64,000 bases of DNA. It comes from Colletotrichum lupini (taxonomy: Eukaryota > Ascomycota > Sordariomycetes > Glomerellales > Glomerellaceae). How positions within the stretch are numbered: the stretch's first letter is position 1; the number at the start of each line of letters is the position of its first letter. Made by a program: the position numbers and the translations under genes. Where the stretch lies: assembly GCF_023278565.1 (NCBI RefSeq), contig NC_064672.1, positions 1,116,001 to 1,180,000 of the forward strand, given 5' to 3'. Positions 1 through 12,408 of this stretch are shown piece by piece. The notes under the pieces were generated by a model. It had not been told where the DNA came from, searched no databases, and saw only the letters and a program-made list of their open reading frames with translations.

Positions 1-2264
1 ATCTTATTATATCTAGAGACTACGTAGGTTTTATAGTGCTCCTCGCTATTGCATTTGGGAGGGAGAGTATTATTAGTTTTTATAGCCTTAGACCTTAGCG
101 TATAAGGCCTTAAGAGTACTAAAAGATAAACAAAATAAAAAGTAAGGCGAGTAATAAAAGAGTTAACTAGGAATAAGAATAAGGTTCTCTTACTTCCAAA
201 AACCCTATAAAAAAAGATATTAAAACCGCGTGTAGCCTACGTATAGCTTAAATAAATAAACGAGACTAAATTTTAAGAGCTCGTAAGTGCTCTTACTTAT
301 TTTACGTAACTTTCCCTTATCGTTAACTGCTTTAGCCTGTTTTACGTCCGTATTATAGCCGTTCCTTTATATCGTTTATTTTAAGCCTTAGTATATAGAG
401 TCGATCCTTCCTTATAAAGTAGTTATGAAATAAATCGCCGAACTACCTTCTTTTAATAACTTAAAACGTAGTATAATTTATAAAATAGTTAATCCTATTC
501 TATTATATTTGTAAACGGGCTTTCTTAAGTAGGCTATTTAGCTAGGTAGTTAACTTAACGATTTTATATATAAGATTAATAACAACTTATTATAGCTACC
601 GTATCGCTCTAAGCTTATAGTAGAGTATATTACTTTCTTATTATAAAACGTTAATAACTATATTATACTACTTATTAAACTGCTTTATAAGCCTAAGGAG
701 TAGATTATTAAGCTTAAATATATCGGAATAGACGCTTAATATGCGACGAGGTTCTATTTTTGTTATAGTACTTTTCCGGTTTAGTAATAATCGGATTAAG
801 TACTTTAGGGTCGTTTATATTTAGCTCTAGGGCCTCTATTATTAAGTAATATTAGTTACTATACTTATAAATATTAAGGAGTTCCTTACAGTTCGATTTC
901 AAATACTTAACTACTACTGTACTAATAAAATATAGATATATCGCTCTTTGAGGGATACTTACTAGCTCCGATTGCTATTAATTATTTATATTCCCCCCGG
1001 TTACTAACTACTTATCTTTACCCGAATACTAAAAACGTTACTAAATATCTACTAATTCGAACTATTCTATTAGCGCCCTCCCCCTTTATAACTCATAACT
1101 AATATAGCTAAGCGTATTATCTTAAGAGTCCTACTTATTAATAGTAATATATAGAACCTCCCCTTAGATTTCGCTATCTTTCTATACTATTTACTAATAT
1201 AGGCTAATATTAGTAGAGCGGTACTCTATAGTAGTCTTATCTACCTATAGCAGGGTCTATAGCGGCTATAAAACTCTTTTATAATAGATGCGAATTAGTA
1301 TTTACGCCTCCTAGCGGCGATTATTCTTATTCAGAAATACTAAGAAAATAATATATATAAAATACCGTTCTAAACTAGCCTCGTAGCTAAAGCATACTTA
1401 TTCTAATTTATAAACAATAATATTAATATTACTAAGAGTAGACTTTTGAGGGATATAGCTTAGGACTTAAGTATAGATAGTAAGGAGATATATAGGATAT
1501 TACTATATAGCTAGCCCATAGGTCGGATATCGGGCCGGCGCTATTAAAATACGAACCTATCTCTACCTCATTCTAAAAATAGGAGTATTAATATATAACC
1601 TAACTAAATAGAATAAGTCGGAATATAGAAGTTAATATTTTCTATAGTCTTTCGCTCCATCTCTAATTCATCCTAGCTTTTAACTATCCTAATTTAGGTT
1701 ATATTTATAACGGCGACTAGAGTCTGTTTTCCTCGTCTAAAGTTAATAAGCAAAACTCGAGGCGGTTTACGGAAAGATTCTATTAAAAACCTAATCGATA
1801 TTATAATAATAAGAAACGCGAGACCTCTATTATTATCTAAAAAGAAGATAAAAGGTATAAAAGTTCGGATAACGGACTAGGTAATAGATTTAGTTCTGCT
1901 TAAAAGAAATAATAGTTATTCCTTTTATTAGTAGCGTAAACTTAGTCTTTACGTACTATATAATATTATATTAACGCGGGTAGTTAGTTTCTAAGACGTT
2001 AAAAAAATAGCTTAATTAATAAAAACCGATTTTATTTACTATTTAATAAAATAATATTAATAAGTTAAAACGTAATAACTACAGAGTCCGTCCTTCTCTA
2101 GCATAATATTTACCTTTTTTAAAAAATAAAGAGTAATATAACGGTTCTTATTACTATAATTAGAGTTACGCTAGTTATTAAAAAGAAGTAAATAGTACTA
2201 ACAATAAATATTAGTACTAAATCTAGTAATAGCTAAAAAAAGCCTTAATAATTAAAGTAAGGTG

Positions 2265-2282
2265 CCCGCTTAAAAAAGCGGG
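2265..2282. repeat. Small GC-rich hairpin
   Basis: Inverted repeat with arms cccgctt (2265-2271) and aagcggg (2276-2282) around an AAAA loop. It is unusual for its GC content in this AT-rich stretch. It could lie near the end of a transposon, but no partner end was found. Confidence 0.4.
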
Positions 2283-2394
2283 GTAAATAATTATATTTAA
2301 AAAATACTCCGGATACCCCCGCTAAATACTAATACTAAATCGGGCCGCACCCTCGTAAAGTACAGATCCTAAACCCCTCTAACCCGCCCTATAG

Positions 2395-2408
2395 CCCCCC
2401 CCCCCCCC
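2395..2408. repeat. Run of 14 C
   Basis: Fourteen consecutive C residues. On the minus strand this is a G14 tract, similar to the G-runs that sit directly before the 3' LTRs of the gypsy elements elsewhere in this window. It may therefore be the polypurine tract of a minus-strand LTR element whose 3' LTR would lie just to the left. No second copy of the adjoining sequence was seen. Confidence 0.4.
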
Positions 2409-4329
2409 GGGTTAAAAGCTACTTACTAAGCCTCTTCTAACTCTTATATTTTTTATTACTTTCTTACCTTAGCCCTATTTAACGGTTTAAATTTATTACC
2501 CTAGCCGCTCTATAGTTTCGTTACCTAACCTAGGCCTAATTTAGATCTCGTTTACTAAGAGCCAACCGTAGCCGTTTACTTATCTAAAACCTATAAGTTT
2601 AATCTTTCTTATTAACCCCTACTATAACGCTCGCTTAGTAATTATTTAAAATAGAAAAATATTTATTTTGTTAGAAGTACGTAGTAAGACGTTAATATTA
2701 TTATATAATGAATAAACCTACCTCTTTTTAAACCGCTAACGTATAATAAAGGAGAGGATATTAATAAAAATGTAAATAGAAAGGTCGTTTCCTACTCCGA
2801 GTTAGGAGTTTTCTTAGTAAGCTAGGCTTTTAACCCTACCTTATTACTAAAATACCGTTAACCCTACGTTAACGCTACTATTTAGTAATACTATTAATAA
2901 ATTTCTAATAACGCTAAGTAACGGTATCTTTATTTTCCTTTCTTTTTTATTAACAATTATAATAAGGATACTAAGTAGCGGTTTCTACTTTTCTTTTATT
3001 TTTTATTAATATCTATTCTAACAATACTACTAAGATATTTTTATACCCGCGATATAGGTAGCGAAATTCGGACTCTATAACCTCCTCGTAATACCACTTA
3101 AGAACCTATTTTTATTAGTAATAAAGCTAGTATAAAGACGTAATAGTACATAACTACTAGGGCTAGCAACCGCCGTATACTAGTTATTAGGGGTTATTTA
3201 GTTAAGTCGGGGTAGTTTATAAGTTTCTCCTATAGTTAAAAAGTAAGTAAATAACACTCGTAGTATTTAATATACTATTATGCCTTTCGAAGCTCTTATT
3301 TTTAATTTTTATAGCTAGCCGTACTATCTTATTATAATAGCTATTGCTATAGGTCCTCGTAGGGCGGGTAAAAGGCCTCCTTAACGCTACTTTACTATAT
3401 ATACACCCCTATAAAGATATTAGTAGTAGGATATCCCTATTATAAGTAATAAACTATACCTATTATTAGTTAGGTAGCGGCATCTTAATACTATTTTATT
3501 TTATTATACGTAGTACTAAGTTTATATTAAGATATTTGTAGGACGCTAGAATTATTATGTCTAGGATACTAGCCGAATTAGTATAGCTATTATCCTAAAT
3601 ATTATAAAGCGCTAGAAGTAATATAAACTACTAAGGGTTATATTATACTACACGCTAGTTTATTTCCCCCCTTATTATAATATTAATAAGGATCGGCCGC
3701 TTATACCGAGCTTAATAGTATAATAAACGTAGAATTAGCTTTAAAATACCTTTAGAAATACTTTAGAATAATAGAAATAGTGCAGTTAGGGAATATAAAC
3801 GTGGTAGCTAGTATATACTTATTAAAGTCGAGCGCTAGTTATTTTTAGGCCGGGTGGATTTAGTAAAGTAGCGAAGAAGTAAACTTAGAAGTCGCTAGTT
3901 AAAAACTAAGATTAGTTATAGCTATATTATACTTGCGTTATACGGTTTTATAGTACGCTTAGAAATATAAAATTAGAGTTAAGTATATTAGAGAGCTCTT
4001 AGTAGCTATTAGCTATTTTTATTAGCTAGGTGCGTATAGGGATTATATTTAGCTAGAGCTATAGGCTTTATTAATTAGCTAATTTAAATACTTAGTCTAT
4101 TTTAGTTTATAACTTAGCTATTATAAACCGTACGGTATGAAGCTTATTTGTGCAATAGCCTTTTCTTATATAGTTATATTTAAGCTATTTATAAACTTAA
4201 TAATCTTATTAAAAATGGGACTATTATTACGTAACTATAAACGGCTATATAGTACTATTTAGTACTACGGGTTTATTATAGGACTAGCTATAGACCCTCG
4301 TACTAAATTAGTATTAATAATATCGTAAG

Positions 4330-4531
4330 TTATTATAATAGATTCGGGATGCGGCCGGCGATAGGACGCCGATAACTTAGCGACTAGTACACGGATCTTA
4401 TTATAAAAGAACTTTTTAAAAAGCAAAGCTTTTATAAAGGACTTTATAAGCTTTAGTCTTATAATATACTTATACCTATATTATAGCCTCGCTAGTTAAG
4501 TACTTATAACTTAATCTTTTATAATTCTAAA
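4330..4531 (+). repeat. 5' LTR of the chromovirus
   Basis: Nearly the same sequence as 12206-12408. Shared blocks include attcgggatgcggccgg near the start and the block from cttattataaaagaac through cctcgctagttaag. Differences are mostly C/T and G/A, as expected from RIP acting separately on each copy. The right edge is approximate. Confidence 0.88.
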
Positions 4532-4859
4532 GCTTTTACCTTTACGGAGTAACTAGTATAAGTAATAATAAATTATAGAAACGAACGGAACGTTAATAAA
4601 ACGACGCCTAGTTATTAATAAAGAGCCGTTAGTGCCGACGAGCTATAGCTGTTTAGAGTCGACTACTCGACCCTATTCTATTTAAAAGAACGAGCCTACT
4701 ATAGGGCGAGTCCTACCCGAATACTAGTATCTACGGAAGAGCTAGACAAAGAAGATAATCGGGGCAGATTACCCTCACGGGCTAGTTACCTCGTTAACAC
4801 CCCGAAGACCCTATTTATTATAAACGGGGCGTTTATTAGCGACTAATCGCCGGATATAT

Positions 4860-5950
4860 AAGGTTAAAGCGCGTATAAAGGCGCGGGTAGTACTAAAATA
4901 GCTAGTTTAGTAGACCCTATAGGCCTAATAATAACCTACTTCTATAAGATAATAGAAATAATAGTTAAAGATCGAAACTAAGAACGGTGTTAATATAAGG
5001 AGCTCGTCCGATAGCTTACCGAGCGGCTAGCGACGTATCTAAGTTAATAAGAATACGAAAAGCCTCTTTTTTATAACTATAAACTAATTAGAAAAGAGTC
5101 TATAAGTACCTAGGTAGTAGACTAGATTATTACTATAAAGGTAAGTAATAAGCTTCGCGCAAAAAGCACTATAAAATAGTATATCGAATAGGCCCTATTT
5201 AAGATATCCCTATTACTATAAACGTAATAGCGTAATTACGAGAAGAGCCTCTAGGATCCCCTCTCCTAGGGTAACTTTTTAGCGTTTATTTACTAATAGT
5301 ACGTAGACCCCGAGACTTAGGAACGGGAATACTATAGAGAGCTAAGGATAAAGAGGCTAAAGAAGGGCCAGACCCCTACCCAGTTCCTTACTAAGTAGTT
5401 AGTAATCTATTATAACCTAGGTATAGAAAATATAGAGAATTTAAAAGCAGAGGTATACTAGTTCTTTTTTAGATTACTATCTTAGCTATAGGACGATCTA
5501 ATTCGTTATAAGGTCTTAATTAAGAGAATACGTAATATAGCCTACGAGGCTAATAAACTATAATTATTAAATTAGTAAAAGGGCGGCGACTAGTTATAAA
5601 AGGATGGTAAAAAGAGGCTATATCCGTTATTAGAGTAACTACGTTAAATATCCCCCTTTTATAAAGAAAAGAGTAGAGAGAGCTCTAAAGGGCTAAGCTC
5701 TAGGGACTCGCTAGGAGTAATATTATAGAAGCTATATAATAAAAGTAATCGCGCCGAGCTATTATAAAAGCGTCGTAATAGCGATATTAAGTACTTTACG
5801 TATAATAAGACAGGCTATATATTTAGTAAGTACTAAAAAAATAAGTTAGGAAGTAGGGGTAACGATAAGCTAACGTACCCCCGATCGAAGCTAACGTTAA
5901 TAACTATCTAACGGGTTACTACCGAGCTAAGAGTTATAGAGGTCGACTCG
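4860..5950 (+). pseudogene. gag of the chromovirus (degraded)
   Basis: Capsid/nucleocapsid gene of the retrotransposon; it would form the cytoplasmic virus-like particle and bind the RNA genome. The frame reads as a gypsy-type gag, including TPTQFL near 5380 and IENIENLKAEVY near 5430, followed by a charged linker. A CCHC zinc knuckle is at 5792-5833, where Cys-x2-Cys-x4-His-x4-Cys now reads Tyr at every ligand (YFTYNKTGYIFSKY). Many codons are TAG/TAA. The start is not defined because the 5' part is too damaged. Protease follows directly, as in other gypsy elements. Confidence 0.82.
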
Positions 5951-5985
5951 TTAGAAAACGAGTAAACGTAAGTAATATACTTAAT

Positions 5986-6186
5986 ATGCTTGCGCTAAGT
6001 ATTAAGAGGGTACTAATAAGAATAATTATAAAGGGTAGGGTAATAGTTCTACGAGGTATTACTAAAAGGCTAGTAAAAGTTAATATAGATATATACTCCG
6101 AGATAGACATTATTAGTACTAGGCTTATAACCTACTTAGGGTTAACCCCGGCTACTACTATAGCTCCCTCGTTAAGGGACTTTTAG
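5986..6186 (+). pseudogene. Aspartic protease segment of pol (66-codon open remnant)
   Basis: A short frame that happens to be free of stops. It contains IDIISTRLITYLGL preceded by Val-Asn-Ile-Asp-Ile-Tyr-Ser-Glu. This fits the retropepsin active-site region, in which a D-[ST]-G triad is followed by a hydrophobic stretch and an Arg-Leu pair. The catalytic triad is no longer readable: the Gly/Ser region now reads IYSE. It lies between the gag zinc knuckle and RT, where the protease belongs. The ATG at 5986 is not a genuine gene start; this is part of a longer dead pol frame. Confidence 0.75.
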
Positions 6187-6589
6187 GGTAAAGCCGTAGG
6201 CTAGGGGAAAGCTTACTAATTAACGCTCTTCTTTATTAACTACTATAGGTAGCTAAAAAAGATTTAGTAACTATTCGCCGTAGTTAATAAGGATAAAGGA
6301 ATAATAGACCTCTTACTATTACGACTATTAATAAGCTAAGAGGGTATTCGTATTAATATAGCGACGAATATATAGTCGTACGAGCCTATCTCGGTTACCG
6401 AACTAAAGGCAATAGCTCGTAATATCGTTAAGAATTATAAGAGGGCGTATATATTATATATCGCTACTATAAAAAGTATTGCGGGGGTAACGGAGACTAA
6501 ACTACGAGGGGGTCTACTACTAGAATTTTAATTAGAAATAGAGACGTTCGACGAGTAGTTAGCAAAGGGACCGTAGTTATATAGCGGGG

Positions 6590-9500
6590 CAGAACACTCT
6601 ATCGACCTAGTTCCGGGTACTAAACTACTATATAGTCCTATCTATTTATTAAGTAAGAAATAACTCGATAAGCTTCGCGTATATATTATTAAAAACCTAG
6701 CGAACGGTCGTATTATACTTTTAGTTAGTAAGGCTAGGGTACCGATCCTCTTTATACTAAAGAAGGACGGCACGCTATACCTCTACGTAGACTACCGCGA
6801 GCTAAATAGGGTAACTATAAAGAATCGATACTTACTACTACTTATCGGCGAGCTCCTAGATAGGCTTCGCAAAGCGAAATAAATCTTAAAAATAAATATT
6901 AAGGATACCTATTACTATATCCGAATTAAAAAAGAAGACCGATAGAAAATAGCGTTCTAGAGCCGATACGGTTACTTTGAGTATATTATTATACCTTTTA
7001 GGCTAACGAACGTACTCGCAACGTTCTAGGCGTATATTTACTAAGCGCTCGCCGACTTATTAAATACTTACTATATAATATATATAGACGATCTAATAAT
7101 CTACTTAATAATAAAGGAGTAGTATACAGAGAATATTAAAAAGGTCCTCCGATATCTACGTTTACACGGGCTTTTTATTAAACTATTAAAGTGCTCGTTC
7201 TATTAAAAGAGGGTCGAGTTCTTAAGTTATATTATTATACTAAAAGGAATCGAGATTAACTCGTTACGAGTACGAACGATTGCCGATTAGAAAGCGCTAA
7301 AGTCTATTAAGGATATTTAAGTATTCCTAGGGTTCTATAACTTCTATTAGAAGTTTATTACTAAATACTCGGGTATCGTTGTACTAATAATAGTATTATT
7401 AAAAATAGAAAAGGGGTAGATAAAGGACTTTTAGTAAACTAAGGAAGTAGACGAGGCGTTTAATTAGCTAAAGGTCGCTTTTACCTCGGTAACCGTACTT
7501 ACGTACTAGAACTTATAACGTATTATATAGGTAAAAACCGACGCTTTAGTTAAAGCTATTGTGGTAATTTTGTTATAATAGGCTAATAGAGAATAGCGAC
7601 CCGTTACTTATTAATTACGGAAGCTTATGGATACGGAGTAATAATAGGCTACGGGTTAATAAGAACTACTTGCTATAATAAAAGGGCTAGAGCACTAGGC
7701 TTATTACCTCTAGGGCCTTTTATAAAAGTTTATAGTCCTAACGGATTACTAAGTACTTAAGGGAGTAATTGGCGTACTAGCGCGGGACTTTTAGAGAAGG
7801 CTCGCGAGGTAAGTATATAAATTATTAGTATTTAATTTTAATTTAGAATATTAGCTAAGGAAAACGAACCCGGCGGACGGTCTATTTAGAAAGCTAGATT
7901 ATATAGAGGGGGAAGTATTTTATAAAGACGTCCTCTTTACGCTAGCTTAGAAGCTATGTCTTATTAATAAACTACTGCCTAACGTTTAGTAAAGGATAAT
8001 TAGCTTAAAAAGATAAAATAATACTACTAAGGTATATATTTAAGTAGTTAAGGCCTCCTTTCGTAATCCCGGCTAAATATTAACTAGCTCTAGGGACGGG
8101 GAATCCTCTCCCCTATATTAGTAACGTATTATAGGGCGTATTAATAAAATAATAATAGTTATTACCGTAACGACTTAAGGTAAAAAAGTAAAAAAGTTAT
8201 TAATAAACGCTCGTTAACGGTCTAGTAAGGATAAAGAGGAGTCGGATAGAGCTAGGGTTATTATATTAGAATAGTATATCTTATGCCCCGTTATAAAGGA
8301 GCTTATAAGGGGCGAAACGGTATTCGCTTTTTATTTCTCGCTAGAGACTAAGGAGCTTATTAGAGGATTATAAGCTAAAGACGAGTTTTATATATTATAA
8401 TCGGCGAGAGTTCGTACTAAGGCTAGCGAGCTAAAAATATATTCGCTTAATAAATAGGGTATACTATTTTTTAAAAAAAAACTCGTTATTCTTTAAGTAG
8501 AGTCTCTTTAAATAGAGATCTTTTATTAATACTACGATAACTATAGGGTAGGTTATATAAGAGCTACGAAAACTCTCGAGCTAATCTAAAGGAAGTTTTA
8601 CTAAGAAAATATCTAATGAGATATTTAAGAATACGTTAAGAACTATAAGTATTATTTAGGAGTTATAACCCTAAGACATAAGCCGTACGGGTAGCTATAG
8701 TTATTACTACTACCCTCATACCTATTCTAAGAAATATCTATAGACTTTATTACGGGGCTATTACTAAGCGCTCGTAGTAACGGCGTAGAGTATAATAATA
8801 TTATAATTATTATTTATTATATAACAAAGTTCGCAAAGTTCTTACTTACTATTAAAATACTTAACGTAGTATAAATAATAAGTATCCTATACTAAGAGGT
8901 CGAATATAAGTTCGGTACGCCTAAAGGTATTATTATAAATAGAAATAAGCTTTTTATAAACGCATTTTAAAAAGAGTTCGCTAAGGAACGGGTAATACGT
9001 TACTAATTATTTACTACGTACTACTTATAAATAGACGGCTAAACGGAGCGAACTTATTAAATATTAAAAAAGTATCTAAGGATCTATACTAAGGGCTCGC
9101 TAAATAAGTAAGTAGCGTAGCTAGAGGAGGCCGAGTTTATATATAATAATAATTAATACTCTATTATAAAAGTATCCCCGTATATAGTACTATACGGCTA
9201 CTGCCCTAGGTACGTTAAATATATACCTAATTATAAAGCCATAGTCTAGGGGGTTCGGGAAAGGGTTTAGAAAATTAGGGAGATTAGGGCCTAGGCTACG
9301 TAAGCGTAGGTACAAGCCTCTAAGAGCTAAGTAGCTTATTATAATAAAAAACATACCCTAAAGGAGTTTAATCATAGAGAGGTCGTCGGCTTATTAATAA
9401 AGAATATACGATTTAAGAATAATAAACTAGCGCCGAGATATATTAAAGTAGCGATAGCTAAAAGGGTAAGGAAATAGGCTTACCGAGTATATTTATTAGA

Positions 9501-9830
9501 GTAGTATCGGAGAATATATAATATTTTCTTAGTTTCCTAGCTTAAGCTATAGGGAAATCGCTAAACGGTTAGTAACTAAATAGCAAATCTCCCGGAGTTA
9601 GAGGATAAGCAAAACGTTTAAGAAGTTAAAAAAATCGTCGTAATATAAAGCGAGGGAGGAAACTTACGATATCTCGTTAAATAGGCTAAGTAGCTTACTA
9701 AGTATAATACGTAGGAGCCTATTAAGTATTTTAAAGGGGTAGTAAAAGTAGTTAATAAATTCGAACGCTATAAAAAAAGGGTATATATAAAATAGGATAA
9801 TAAACGTTAAGTTCGTAGCAAAAGGTTGCC
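6590..9830 (+). pseudogene. pol: RT, RNase H, integrase, chromodomain (degraded)
   Basis: The polyprotein that copies the element's RNA and inserts the DNA. RT is clear: VPILFILKKDGTLYLYVDYRELN near 6740-6810 and the catalytic YIDD box near 7080 are still readable. RNase H follows near 7530-7700 (VKTDA). Integrase has the N-terminal zinc-binding region near 8530-8650, the first core Asp in SIDFITGL near 8735, the second Asp region near 8935 where Asp now reads Asn (NRN), and the Glu-containing TER segment near 9040. The C-terminal chromodomain lies at about 9620-9790 (EVKKIV ... YLVK*AK* ... NT*EP), with its Trp codons turned into TAG. Chromodomains direct integration to marked chromatin. Trp and Gln codons are stops throughout. 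Confidence 0.92.
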
Positions 9831-9999
9831 GAAAATAAGTTAATTAATAATATACTATAGAACCCTTTTTATCTAGCCTAGCGCAATCCTTAAAAAAAAA
9901 ATATAGTATTATAACCCTTAGTAATACGTTACTAAGAAATCGCTAAGATCTAGCTACGTAAGAGAAGTAACCTATATAATACTAGTAGTAGTAGTAGCG

Positions 10000-11300
10000 G
10001 CTCTAGTATATACCTCTAAAGCTTAATAGTTAGCGATAGTAGTCCGCTCGGTAAGTAAGAAGCGGGGAGGCTTCGTACGTATACTTAGCTAACTACTTAG
10101 AATAAGGCCGTTAACCTTATTAATACTATAACGGGTAAGAGAGAGGTAGTTAAAGTCGCGCAGAGTATTATATATATTAATAATAGTAGTTTATAAAGCG
10201 TTCGCCGCCTAGTCGCTATTAAAGGCTATAATAAAAGGTATAACGGGAGCTATAATAGGAGGCATAACGGGAGCTATAATAAGAGGTATAATAAGAGCTA
10301 TAATAAGAGGTAGAATAAGAAGCGAAGTAGGGGCCGTAATACTATTATCGTTAGTAATAGGTCGGGGACGGGGGACGTTATCCGAGGCGACGCTCTTATA
10401 GTCCTAGTTAAGCTAAGGGACCTTAGTAATATTAATATTCGTAAAGAACTTAGTAACGTCGAACTACTTATTACGACCCGCGGCTTTAACCTTAATATAA
10501 ATAATAACCTCGTCGAGCCGTTATAGAGCCTTTATTTAGAGCGAGAGGAGCGCAATACTAGCCTTATTAAAATTTAAAATAATACGACTAAGGGCTAGGG
10601 TACCCTCGTTTATATTAAAAAGAGCGTTACGAGTAGGGGTCGGTAAGTTATTAATATTAAAGCGGCGGCGCTTATTATAACACTAAAAAAAAGAATTCTC
10701 TAAGTCGCTACCGAGCTCTTTAAATTAGGTATCCTCGTACTAAGACTTATTAAACTTAAACCTAAAGTCGTCCCGCTCGTTATTATTATTAGGAATATAG
10801 TTAGTAATAAGAGTACGCTTTTTAATAAGAGTCCGAGTCTCGGGACTATAGGAAATAGGGGTAGCGCTATATATAGTAACGGTATAAATAAGTACCTTAT
10901 TTACTAAGAACTTAGCGACGCGTTTATAAAAAGTAAGGAAAATAAGAAACTCCTAAATACGTATAATAATAACGCCCTTAGGAGTCTCTTTATAGTACTA
11001 AGCTAGAGCGTCGAGGTTATTTCGTAAAGCGGTCGTACGGCTATCGTTATAAAAGTAAGTTAGTTAGAGGTAACTAAGGTAGGAGATAATCTTAGTCTTA
11101 TTATTAATATTAAAGATACTAGCCTAAAAAAAGAAATCTAAGTTAGTAAAAAAAAAATTCGCTAAACGATTGCTAACGACTTATTATAATCGAGATTAAT
11201 AAGTTTAAATACTCGTAGTTAGTAGCGAGCTCTTAAAAAGTAGCCTATTTAAAATAGACCTTTTTTACTTTACTACTTACTAACGGGTTAGTAATATAAG
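10000..11300 (-). pseudogene. Opposite-strand ORF-like stretch inside the chromovirus
   Basis: Between the chromodomain and the right LTR, the minus strand keeps one frame for about 430 codons with only a modest number of stops, nearly all TAG/TAA explainable as former Trp/Gln. Other frames here are denser in stops. The reading is hydrophilic and rich in Asn, Lys and Arg (FDVTKFFTNINITKVP, ERDDFRFKFNKS). It includes a proline/isoleucine repeat of the PLIIA type, encoded by a short tandem DNA repeat at 10238-10325. I do not recognise the family. It could be an additional antisense gene of the retrotransposon, a captured host gene, or part of a nested element. It could also be chance, since RIP removes few stops. 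Confidence 0.4.
10238..10325 (-). repeat. Short tandem repeat within the antisense ORF
   Basis: Repeats of about 21-24 bp built on gctataata and ggcataacggg/ggtataataag. On the minus strand it encodes repeated Pro-Ile/Leu-Ile-Ala segments, which would make a low-complexity region in the antisense product. Confidence 0.6.
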
Positions 11301-12189
11301 TAGCTACCTTCTCCTATACGCTAATAATATAACTAAAGGCGTAGAGAACGTAACTGCGCTTATAGGAGTTAAGGCTACCCTACTCCTCGGTATTATAGAA
11401 CTCTATAAGGGTATTTTAAATAAACTAAGCGGCGCTATATAGCTCCTCGGGAACCTAAAAAACATCGTTAGCTAATATTTCGGTAACGGATTAGCGAGGA
11501 CTCGACGACTTATAGCAGAACACTTCTTCTTATTAATTTAATAAATAATATACCTAGCGACGTAAGCGCTAGTAATATAAATAAGCTCGTTAATATCGTA
11601 ATATAAACTAGCTAAGTAGCGTATATAAGGCGCACTACTACGGAGACCGCGGAAGCCCTTTTTAAAATTATACTCTATATTAAATATATCCTAAATACGC
11701 AAAATAATAAATATTTCGGCAGATACTTAGTAATAGTATAGCGAGAGAGTCGTAATTAAGAAATAATATAGAATTAGAATATCGTAAAAAGAAAAGTATA
11801 GTTATATAAAAAAGAATTTGTAAAACGGTTACTAAATAAAAAGAGGGAAGAAAAAGTAAATACGTAACTAGTAACGGATAAAAAATCTTTTATTATAATT
11901 AATAGCCTAGTAATAATAATAACCGCGAGGTTAGGCGGGCTCTTATATATTACGACGGTTAGAATACTTTACTACGAATATATATTACTAACCTAGTAAC
12001 TAGTCGGCGCGCTATTACTAAATAATAATAATAAAGTATCCGTTAAATAAGGAGATAAGAGTAATGCCTTATTCCTAAGTAAGAAAGGATATTATTAACG
12101 CCTTACGGAATCTATTACGAATAACGACGTTAATAGCTTTATTATTAGCGTTAAAAGAAGATATTACGTAATAACTTTGGGGACTAAAG

Positions 12190-12205
12190 TTACGTAAGGG
12201 GGGAG
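12190..12205 (+). other. Polypurine tract before the 3' LTR
   Basis: The sequence acgtaaggggggag directly precedes the right LTR. This is the position where plus-strand DNA synthesis of an LTR retrotransposon is primed. Confidence 0.65.
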
Positions 12206-12408
12206 TAATTATAATAAATTCGGGATGCGGCCGGTAATAGGACGCCGATAACTTAATAACCGGTATATAGATCTTATTATAAAAGAACTTTTTAAAAAGC
12301 AGAGCCCTTATAAAGGACTTTATAAGCTTTAGTCTTATAATATACTTATACTTATATTATAGCCTCGCTAGTTAAGTGCTTATAGCCTAATCTCTTATAG
12401 TTATAACA
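12206..12408 (+). repeat. 3' LTR of the chromovirus
   Basis: Matches 4330-4531 over its whole length, with transition-type differences. It begins right after the purine tract and appears to end in ttataaca. Confidence 0.88.

Larger units (their letters stand above)
1..4329. other. RIP-degraded repeat DNA, unassigned
   Basis: AT-rich sequence with very few CpA/TpG dinucleotides and dense stop codons in all frames, as expected of old transposon copies mutated by RIP. I recognise no protein motif. A + strand frame around 1100-2180 can be read with stops only where Gln or Trp could have been, but that test is weak in this composition because most frames pass it. The right edge is set by the LTR that starts at 4330. 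Two small sites inside it, a hairpin and a C tract, are listed separately. Confidence 0.6.
4330..12408 (+). mobile_element. Ty3/gypsy chromovirus, full length, RIP-inactivated
   Basis: An LTR retrotransposon of about 8.1 kb bounded by two similar LTRs of about 200 bp. On the + strand the order is gag with a CCHC knuckle, aspartic protease, reverse transcriptase, RNase H, integrase and chromodomain, which is the Ty3/gypsy (Metaviridae) chromovirus order. A purine-rich tract (12190-12205) directly precedes the right LTR. The 2.4 kb between the chromodomain and the 3' LTR is longer than usual and carries an opposite-strand ORF. All frames are broken by TAG/TAA at Trp/Gln positions, so the element cannot move on its own. 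No matching 5 bp target duplication is visible (gtaag on the left, ggccc on the right), so one edge may be off by a few bases or the element may have been rearranged. Confidence 0.93.

Noticed and set aside
5986..6186. 66-codon ORF as an independent gene
   Set aside because: It lies between gag and RT of the chromovirus and matches the protease region of pol.
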